Source: an uncultured Veillonellaceae bacterium (GTDB lineage Bacteria; Bacillota; Negativicutes; Veillonellales; Dialisteraceae). From it: 22,834 nt of DNA. How positions within the stretch are numbered: the stretch's first letter is position 1; every line of letters begins with the position of its first letter. Below are positions 14,700 through 20,464 of the stretch, in pieces. Made by a program: the position numbers and the translations under genes. The stretch is taken from positions 1 to 22,834 of the forward strand of contig CAUBUJ010000007.1 in the NCBI GenBank assembly GCA_958439155.1, in the 5' to 3' direction. The notes below the pieces were generated by a model, which was given only the letters and a program-made list of their open reading frames with translations, was not told where the DNA came from and ran no database searches.

Positions 14700-14717
14700 T
14701 GCCCTATGCGTTTGCCG

Positions 14718-15317
14718 TTATTTGAAGAGACGTTTCGCGGCTACATCCCAGTTCACCACATTCCACCATGCCTTGATGTATTCGGGCCGGCGGTTCTGAT
14801 AGTGGAGGTAGTAGGCGTGTTCCCACACATCGAGACCCAGCACAGGAGTCTTGCCGTCAGAAATGGGGTTCCCCTGGTTCGGCGTATTCACGATGGAGAG
14901 CTTGTCCCCTTCTTTCACGAGCCAGGTCCAGCCGGAGCCGAAGAGCCCTGCTGCGGCAGCGGAGAATTTTTCCTGGAAACTTTCGAAAGAACCGAAGGTT
15001 TCCGCCAGTTTTTCCTTCAGTTCTGCCGACGGCGTGGTTTCTCCTGCCGGCGCCATTTCTTCCCAGTACAGGTTGTGGTTGTACACACCGCCGCCCTGGT
15101 TGATGATGCCCTGGCGGAGCTGGTCCGGAAGAGCGGACAGGTCAGAAAGCAGTTCTGTCACCGTCTTTCCTTCCAGCGCGGTGCCTTTCACAAGGTTGTT
15201 CAGATTGTTGACGTATGTCTGATGGTGTTTCTCATGGTGGAGATGCATGGTTTCTTCATCAATGAAGGGGGAAAGCGCGTCGTACGCGTAAGGGAGTTTG
15301 ACCAGTGTAAATGCCAT
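14718..15317 (-). CDS. sodA: Superoxide dismutase, Mn-type
   Basis: A 199-residue Fe/Mn superoxide dismutase that converts superoxide to oxygen and peroxide in the cytoplasm. Metal ligands are H27 (LHHEKHH), H81 (VYNHNLYW), D163 and H167 (GLDVWEHAYYL). The second-sphere Gln is in TPNQ (Q148) and Gly precedes VYNH, the MnSOD arrangement rather than the Gln-before-WNH of FeSOD; cambialistic use cannot be excluded. ATG 15317 is preferred over longer in-frame starts because mature SODs begin at this point, AAAGGATG lies upstream, and the longer frame runs through the promoter. Strong promoter and terminator make it monocistronic. Confidence 0.97.
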   Translation of the reverse strand: MAFTLVKLPYAYDALSPFIDEETMHLHHEKHHQTYVNNLNNLVKGTALEGKTVTELLSDLSALPDQLRQGIINQGGGVYNHNLYWEEMAPAGETTPSAELKEKLAETFGSFESFQEKFSAAAAGLFGSGWTWLVKEGDKLSIVNTPNQGNPISDGKTPVLGLDVWEHAYYLHYQNRRPEYIKAWWNVVNWDVAAKRLFK

Positions 15318-15396
15318 GGGAATCGCATCCTTTCTTTTATGAATAACTGTCTTATGAGTGATCGTTGTATCGATTTCTTTCGTTCTCGATGCTTGT

Positions 15397-15425
15397 ATTA
15401 TACAGGATTTTGAATCAGCTTTCAA
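15397..15425 (-). promoter_or_regulatory. sodA promoter
   Basis: Minus-strand TTGAAA (15420-15425), 17-bp spacer, TATAAT (15397-15402): near consensus. It gives a leader of about 75 bases. Direct repeats GAATCGGCG/GAATCGGTG lie upstream at 15439-15459. Confidence 0.8.
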
Positions 15426-15535
15426 CGATTTCGATATAGAATCGGCGCATGAATCGGTGTGAAATTAGAATATACAGTATGACATTCCGTATGATCTACT
15501 ATATTTTGTGTCTCTTCCTGTCTAAGGGAAGGCAA

Positions 15536-15568
15536 TAAAAAAGCTCTCCCTCTGGGGAAAGCCTTTTT
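15536..15568 (-). terminator. Terminator of the MFS transporter gene
   Basis: GCTTTCCC/GGGAGAGC stem (one U-G pair in the minus-strand RNA), 4-base loop, followed by TTTTTTATT. It is about 10 bases after the stop. Confidence 0.85.
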
Positions 15569-15576
15569 GAAACAAT

Positions 15577-16884
15577 TTATTCGATTTCCTGGCCCTTGGT
15601 GTCTTTCACGAAGAAGAGCACATTGAGCGCCGCCGCGAGGTACACGCAGGACAGGAGGAGGAACGCTGTGCCGAAGCCCTGGTTCTGGGCGATGGTGCCG
15701 ATGATGACCGGCGCGAATCCGCCTACTGCGCGGCCTGTATTGAAAATAAAGTTCTGCGCGGTGGAACGGGCATCGGTGGTGTAGTTTTCAGACAAAAGGG
15801 TGCCGTACCCTGCCATCATGCCGTTGCAGAAGAAGCCCAGCATGGCGCCGCCGATGAGAAGGGCAAAGGGCGTACCCAGATTGACGTAGATATACACCAT
15901 CGCCGCAGAGCATACATAGAAGAGAAGGTACGGTTTCTTCCGGCCGAAACGGTCCGAGAGGTAGCCGAAAATGTAAATGCCTGCGATCATGCCGATGACG
16001 GTGACCACCATCCATCCTGCCATAGAGCTTGTCTTGAGGCCATGTTCTTTCAGGAGGATCATCGGGAGCCACACCATAATGCCGTAGTAGCCAAAATTCT
16101 GCACGGAGGTCATGATGGTGAGGGCAATGGTGGTAACAATCTTCGAGGGGCTGTTGAAGAGCAGCTTCAGCGGGAATTCATGGGTATGCCGGAGCTGTTC
16201 CATTTCTTTATCGGTCAGCTTTTCTCCTGCGTCAAAGCGGGCTTTCAGTTCCTTCTTGAGCGCCTTACGCTTCACCCACAGCGGAGGTTCTTTAATGCCC
16301 CGGCGGGACCAGGCCGCAAAGAGGGCGGGGAGCACGCCCACCGCGAAGAGTCCCCGCCATCCCCACATCGGAAGGATCACCGCGGAGAGTACCGCTGCCA
16401 GCACCGCGCCGGCCTGCCAGCCCATGGCCACCCCGGCGGTCGCTCTGGCCCGCTTGGCTGCCGGCCAGGTTTCCGCCACGAGGGTCATGCCGATGCCGTA
16501 TTCGCCGCCCAGGCCAAGACCTGCGAGGAAACGGAAAATTTCAAGATGCGTCGCCGTGTCCGCGAAGGCGCAGGCGCCGGTGAAAATGGAAAAGAGAATG
16601 ATCGTGAGCGCGAATGTATGCACACGGCCTACATAGTCAGCCATGATGCCGAAAAGGTACCCGCCGAGCACGGTGCCGATCAGCGTATACGTGGCGATCA
16701 GACCGCCTTCCCCAAGAGTCAGCCCGAATTCCGCCACAATCGCCGCCATGGCGAAGGAGAGGATCAGTACATCCAGGCCGTCCATGGCATAGCCGATGAT
16801 GGAAGCCCACATGACTTTCCACCGCTCGCTTCGGGTGACGCCTGTTTCCTCAAATTCCAGTTCTTCCAAAGTTTTTTCCGACAT
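15577..16884 (-). CDS. MFS transporter, acid:H+ symporter/NiaP-like
   Basis: A 435-residue, 12-helix major facilitator inner-membrane carrier. TM1 has GYAMDGLDVLILSFAM, the acidic TM1 motif of the aromatic acid:H+ symporter/SV2-NiaP/sugar-porter branch. The loop 2-3 motif GIMADYVGR and RFLAGLGLGGEYGIGMTLVAE of TM4 are typical, and the matching GYLSDRFGRKK is in the second half. The central loop is long and charged. The substrate is probably an organic or aromatic acid or niacin; not decidable. ATG 16884 is preferred (AAGGAG and AAAGGG upstream); ATG 16911 in the same frame has no good ribosome site but stays possible. Own promoter at 16949-16976. Confidence 0.9.
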   Translation of the reverse strand: MSEKTLEELEFEETGVTRSERWKVMWASIIGYAMDGLDVLILSFAMAAIVAEFGLTLGEGGLIATYTLIGTVLGGYLFGIMADYVGRVHTFALTIILFSIFTGACAFADTATHLEIFRFLAGLGLGGEYGIGMTLVAETWPAAKRARATAGVAMGWQAGAVLAAVLSAVILPMWGWRGLFAVGVLPALFAAWSRRGIKEPPLWVKRKALKKELKARFDAGEKLTDKEMEQLRHTHEFPLKLLFNSPSKIVTTIALTIMTSVQNFGYYGIMVWLPMILLKEHGLKTSSMAGWMVVTVIGMIAGIYIFGYLSDRFGRKKPYLLFYVCSAAMVYIYVNLGTPFALLIGGAMLGFFCNGMMAGYGTLLSENYTTDARSTAQNFIFNTGRAVGGFAPVIIGTIAQNQGFGTAFLLLSCVYLAAALNVLFFVKDTKGQEIE

Positions 16885-16948
16885 TCCCTTTCTCTTCTCC
16901 TTTTCTGACATGTTGTAAACACAATTTCCAATATGTACACTGCCGATT

Positions 16949-16976
16949 ATTGTACAACAAAAAACAATTTATGCAA
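16949..16976 (-). promoter_or_regulatory. MFS gene promoter
   Basis: Minus-strand TTGCAT (16971-16976), 16-bp spacer, TACAAT (16949-16954), in a distinctly AT-rich gap between aspA and the transporter. Confidence 0.6.
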
Positions 16977-17011
16977 AATATATTTTTTATTTTCCTGCCA
17001 TAAATAAAAAC

Positions 17012-17044
17012 ATGAAAAAACCGTCCCGGAAGGAACGGCATTTT
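17012..17044 (-). terminator. aspA terminator
   Basis: CCGTTCC-TTCC-GGGACGG stem (one U-G pair) followed by TTTTTT on the minus strand, about 55 bases after the aspA stop. Confidence 0.85.
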
Positions 17045-17096
17045 TCTAAATAGGATGAGGGATTTCGCCGGAAGCGGCTCCCCTTCCTTTTATGAT

Positions 17097-18509
17097 TCAG
17101 CACTTGCAGGCCATGGCGGTTTTTCCCGCAATGCCCGGGTGGGTCATTTCATAAGGAGAAAGAATCCGGTCCATCTGCTCTCTCGTGAGCAGTCCTTTTT
17201 TCAGAATGATTTCCTTAATGGGAAGGCCTGTATTGTACGCTTCCTTCGCGAGCATCGCCGACTGTTCGTAGCCGATGTGCGGCAGGAGCGCCGTCACGAT
17301 GCCTACGCTGTGGTCCAGCCAGTATTCGCACTGTTTTTCATTGGCTTTCAGGTCTTTCAGAAGAAGTTTTGTGAACGCTTCCACCGCGTGGGTCATGTAA
17401 TTCATGGAATTGAACAGGTTGAACGCCAGGACCGGTTCCATCACATTCAGCTCAAACTGGCCGTTTTCCACAGCGAGGCTGATGGTCATATCATTGCCGA
17501 TGACCTGGTAGCACGCCTGGTCGAGCACTTCCGCCATGACCGGATTCACCTTGCCGGGCATGATGGAAGAACCGGGCTGGCGCGCAGGAAGCTTCAGTTC
17601 ATTGAGGCCGCACCGCGGGCCGGATGCCATGAGGCGGAAATCATTGGCCATCTTGATGAGAACGAGAGCGGTGGTCTTCATCGCGCCGGATACATCTTCA
17701 AAGACATCTGTATTGTTTGTCGCGTCGATCAGATTGTCCGCCGTGCGGAAGCGGCAGCCCATGAGAATGGAAAGCTCATCAGAAACCTGGCGGATATACT
17801 TTGGTTCCGCGTTGAGCCCGGTGCCTACGGCAGTGCCGCCCAGGTTGATCATGCGCACCGTATCGAGAGACCGTTTGATCCGGTCAATGCCGCGGCGCAC
17901 CGCTGACGCGTAGGAAGCCATTTCTTCCCCGAGGGTGATGGGTACCGCGTCCTGCAGATGGGTACGGCCCATTTTCACAATATCCTTGAATTCTTCCGCT
18001 TTTTCGTCAAGCCCTGCGGCAAGCGCTTCCAAAGCGGAAAGGAGGAGGCGGCTCTTCAGAAGGACACATACCTTGATGCTCGTCGGAAAGGTATCATTGG
18101 TGGACTGTGCCATATTGGCGTGATTGTTCGGCGAAATAATATCGTACCGCCCTTTTTCGTGGCCCAGCATTTCGAGCGCCCGGTTGCAGAGCACTTCATT
18201 CATATTCATGTTGATGGACGTGCCGGCGCCGCCCTGGATGGGATCCACCGGGAACTGGTCATTCCATTTGCCGCTCACCACTTCGTCCGCCGCCGCGATA
18301 AGCGCCTTGGCGATGACCGGATCGAGCCGCCCTGTTTTCATATTCGCAAGGGCCGCCGCTTTTTTCACTGTGGCAATCGCCTGGATGAAATCCGGATCCA
18401 GGTGCTGGCCGGTGATGTGGAAATTTTCTACCGCGCGCAGTGTCTGTACGCCGTAGTACACTTCATCCGGTACTTCCATTTCTCCGAGAAAATCATGTTC
18501 TTTACGCAT
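17097..18509 (-). CDS. aspA: Aspartate ammonia-lyase (aspartase)
   Basis: A 470-residue aspartase/fumarase-superfamily enzyme that deaminates L-aspartate to fumarate and ammonia. The signature GSSIMPGKVNP is at 313-323. Aspartase rather than fumarase is indicated by GAGTSINMN (94-102; fumarases have GSGTQTNMN) and by the RKEHDFLGEMEVPDEVYYGVQT start. SPNNHANMAQSTND (136-149) and GRTHLQDA (181-188) are conserved active-site blocks. ATG 18509 is chosen because GGAGGG lies just upstream and the N-terminus then matches family start; an in-frame ATG at 18611 would place coding sequence across a terminator hairpin. In anaerobes it feeds fumarate respiration or aspartate catabolism. Leader region is unusual. 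Confidence 0.96.
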   Translation of the reverse strand: MRKEHDFLGEMEVPDEVYYGVQTLRAVENFHITGQHLDPDFIQAIATVKKAAALANMKTGRLDPVIAKALIAAADEVVSGKWNDQFPVDPIQGGAGTSINMNMNEVLCNRALEMLGHEKGRYDIISPNNHANMAQSTNDTFPTSIKVCVLLKSRLLLSALEALAAGLDEKAEEFKDIVKMGRTHLQDAVPITLGEEMASYASAVRRGIDRIKRSLDTVRMINLGGTAVGTGLNAEPKYIRQVSDELSILMGCRFRTADNLIDATNNTDVFEDVSGAMKTTALVLIKMANDFRLMASGPRCGLNELKLPARQPGSSIMPGKVNPVMAEVLDQACYQVIGNDMTISLAVENGQFELNVMEPVLAFNLFNSMNYMTHAVEAFTKLLLKDLKANEKQCEYWLDHSVGIVTALLPHIGYEQSAMLAKEAYNTGLPIKEIILKKGLLTREQMDRILSPYEMTHPGIAGKTAMACKC

Positions 18510-18540
18510 TTTGCCCTCCGCTTTCTGTTCCTTTCGAAAC

Positions 18541-18576
18541 AAAAAAAGTGGAGCTCCCACCCTGCGGCGCTCCTCT
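18541..18576 (-). terminator. Terminator-like hairpin in the aspA leader (proximal)
   Basis: GGAGC/GCTCC stem, extended past one mismatch to AG/CT, followed by TTTTTTT on the minus strand and ending only about 30 bases before the aspA start. No room for a promoter remains between it and aspA. Confidence 0.6.
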
Positions 18577-18606
18577 TTTTTATTCCACAAGCGGCAAGGC
18601 TCTGGA

Positions 18607-18647
18607 AACAAAAAGAAGAGCTGCCGATCCAGAAGGATGAGCAGCTC
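18607..18647 (-). terminator. Terminator-like hairpin in the aspA leader (distal)
   Basis: GAGCTGC/GCAGCTC perfect outer stem with an inner ATCC/GGAT stem, followed by TTCTTTTTG on the minus strand. It lies about 20 bases after the predicted transcription start. GCAAGG (18648-18653) and CCTTGC (18594-18599) on the minus strand could form a further helix around it. Confidence 0.65.
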
Positions 18648-18673
18648 CCTTGCTGTATGTTTTTGTTATAACT

Positions 18674-18702
18674 ACTATACTGCCGCGCTATGGGAAAAGC
18701 AA
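18674..18702 (-). promoter_or_regulatory. aspA promoter
   Basis: Minus-strand TTGCTT (18697-18702), 17-bp spacer, TATAGT (18674-18679). It is the only convincing promoter between the thioesterase and aspA; the leader would be about 155 bases. Confidence 0.65.
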
Positions 18703-18706
18703 GAGG

Positions 18707-18724
18707 AATAAGTATACACTTATT
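18707..18724. promoter_or_regulatory. Perfect palindrome upstream of the aspA promoter
   Basis: AATAAGT-ATAC-ACTTATT, a 7-bp perfect inverted repeat with 4-base spacer, ending five bases upstream of the -35. It has the shape of a dimeric regulator site; the regulator is not identified. Confidence 0.5.
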
Positions 18725-18788
18725 AAAAAGTGCTATACTAAATTCTCCATAAAGTTCTCTTTATGCCTGGTAAAAGGCATAGCAGGAC

Positions 18789-19280
18789 TTACCACACATC
18801 TGGAACTTCCCGCATCGGCGCCAGGACGTACATGGAAATGGTCATATCCGCCAGAAGTTCTCCTTTTTCTCCCTGGATCTCTCCGTCCAGCACGAGCATG
18901 CGCCGCCCATTGTGGCGGATCCGTCCGTAGAGATAGATCGTCCCTTTCGCCGGATGGGATTTGACAAAATTCATCGTAATGTTGGAAGTCACCGCCGATT
19001 TCCCCACCCCCGCAATGAGCCCAAGGGAAATGGCGTCAGACATGGCCGCCAGAATGCCGCCGTAAAGGAAGCCCCCTGAATTGAGGTAATCCGGTCCCAG
19101 ACCCAGCGCCGCCTTGATGTACCCCTGGCGCACTTCCTCAATGCGGAGATGAAAAAATTCATGGAGACACCGGTGTGTCGTATAGAGGTAGCGGATGTAG
19201 TCCGGCATCAGCGCCGGCGGCACATGAAAGGCCTCTCCTTTTTCTGCTTTTTCGATGATTTCATCCATGGTACTGTCCAT
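18789..19280 (-). CDS. PaaI-like hotdog-fold thioesterase
   Basis: A 163-residue hotdog-fold protein of the PaaI/4HBT thioesterase type, expected to cleave acyl-CoA thioesters. The core motif region is LNSGGFLYGGILAAMSDAISLG (about 66-87): N67, GG at 74-75 and D82 match the family, but the usual His of the HGG motif is Tyr73. C-terminal strands (ITMNFVKSHPAKGTIYLYGRIRH, MLVLDGEIQGEKGELLADMTISMYVL) fit the fold. It starts 17 bases after the jetD stop, its GAAGG ribosome site lying in that gap, so it is probably co-transcribed with the Wadjet genes. After it there is only an ATGCCT/AGGCAT hairpin without T-tract (18762-18781). Confidence 0.82.
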   Translation of the reverse strand: MDSTMDEIIEKAEKGEAFHVPPALMPDYIRYLYTTHRCLHEFFHLRIEEVRQGYIKAALGLGPDYLNSGGFLYGGILAAMSDAISLGLIAGVGKSAVTSNITMNFVKSHPAKGTIYLYGRIRHNGRRMLVLDGEIQGEKGELLADMTISMYVLAPMREVPDVW

Positions 19281-19297
19281 AAATCTGCCTTCTTTTC

Positions 19298-20464
19298 TTA
19301 GGTTTCTTCAAAAAGGATATGATCCACCGCACGCTCCGCCTCTTCCCGGGGAATCCGCTCCTGCTCGAGGCGCCAGTGACGCTCGCGGATGGTATGCCAC
19401 ACACTTTTCTCTCTCACCGTCAGGTACTGGGGAATCTCTTCGGTGCCGCTTCTGTCCTCGATGGACGGATCCAGGTACTTCCGGAGGATTTCTTCCGTCA
19501 TGAGGAAGGAACGCACCTGGGGCAGCACCTGGCGGAGATGGCTCAAGATGAGAAATCCGTCATTGTCCAGATCGCCCCAGTACCACACATGCCGCCCTGC
19601 CAGCCAGGGAGCGGCCTGCCTGGCGAATTCAGCAACGCCGTAGCCCATCCCGAAAAAAGCGATGCTCTCTTCCGCTTCCGGGAAAGTATAGCCGTTCACT
19701 TTATTTTCCAGAATGAACACATGGGACACATCCGGGGTAAAATGAGCCGCCTCTTCCAGGGAGAGGAAGAAGGTTCTGGCGCCGAAGCAGCTCATGCGCC
19801 GGTCCAGGAAGCGCACCCCCACGGCAGGGACGGGAACGGCATCGGCGGCGAGTTTTTTCTGAAGATCTTCACTGTTGGCCGCCGTTTCCTCCGGATAGAC
19901 CGCGTTCCAGAGGGAACGCACAAGGAAACTGTGGCGCTCCAGCACTTTCGTATCCGCCCCTTCGATGGAAAATTCCCGCTGAAAGCGCCCTTCCTTCCGT
20001 TCTTTCCGAAAATACCGGGCAATGGCAAGGCACACCGGGAAAAATCCTTCTTTCCGGATGCGCACATAGTATGTGAGAAACCACGGCACCAGAGCCGGCT
20101 CCGCTGCCCGCACCTGGCGGAGCTCGCTCTGAAATGTTTCTGCCCGGCCTTTCATGCGGAGGAGGGCGAACGCTTCCGCCGCACCGGCGACCACCGCCCG
20201 CACGGGCATGCGCTGGGTGCCGAGAGGGCCGCACCGTTTGTTGGCGTACTCCACGGAAAAAAGAGGCTTCCCGCCGGCGCCGGCAGGAATGTCTTTCCAT
20301 TGGTCTGTTAGATCCTGCACCGCCTCCCAGGTAAGGTCCCTCCCAGAGGGAATTTTGATCACATACCGCAGAACCGGCTCTTCCCGGGGACTGGCGAGCC
20401 GCTGGTAGAGCGCGCCGGACTCTTCCAGTTTTTCCAGTCTGGCCATCATCCCCTGATCAGGCAT
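19298..20464 (-). CDS. jetD: Wadjet defence protein JetD (Toprim-like nuclease subunit)
   Basis: A 388-residue protein with the JetD layout: an N-terminal DUF3322-like part (about 1-180, including the IEGADTKVLERH block at 167-178, compare the DTK-x-hydrophobic-E-x-H pattern of the family) and a C-terminal DUF2220 Toprim/TopoVI-A-like part. Candidate catalytic acids are E253 (ILENKVN) and D298/D300 (WGDLDNDGF). JetD nicks or cleaves closed circular DNA captured by the JetABC SMC complex, giving plasmid immunity. ATG 20464 is chosen for AAGGAGG six bases upstream; the gene overlaps the jetC stop by 8 bases, so translation is coupled. The longer in-frame start at 20506 would extend 50 bases into jetC. 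Confidence 0.88.
   Translation of the reverse strand: MPDQGMMARLEKLEESGALYQRLASPREEPVLRYVIKIPSGRDLTWEAVQDLTDQWKDIPAGAGGKPLFSVEYANKRCGPLGTQRMPVRAVVAGAAEAFALLRMKGRAETFQSELRQVRAAEPALVPWFLTYYVRIRKEGFFPVCLAIARYFRKERKEGRFQREFSIEGADTKVLERHSFLVRSLWNAVYPEETAANSEDLQKKLAADAVPVPAVGVRFLDRRMSCFGARTFFLSLEEAAHFTPDVSHVFILENKVNGYTFPEAEESIAFFGMGYGVAEFARQAAPWLAGRHVWYWGDLDNDGFLILSHLRQVLPQVRSFLMTEEILRKYLDPSIEDRSGTEEIPQYLTVREKSVWHTIRERHWRLEQERIPREEAERAVDHILFEET

Noticed and set aside
18762..18781. ATGCCT/AGGCAT hairpin after the thioesterase as a terminator
   Set aside because: No T-tract follows it on the minus strand (AAAGAGAAC), so it is not a standard intrinsic terminator.
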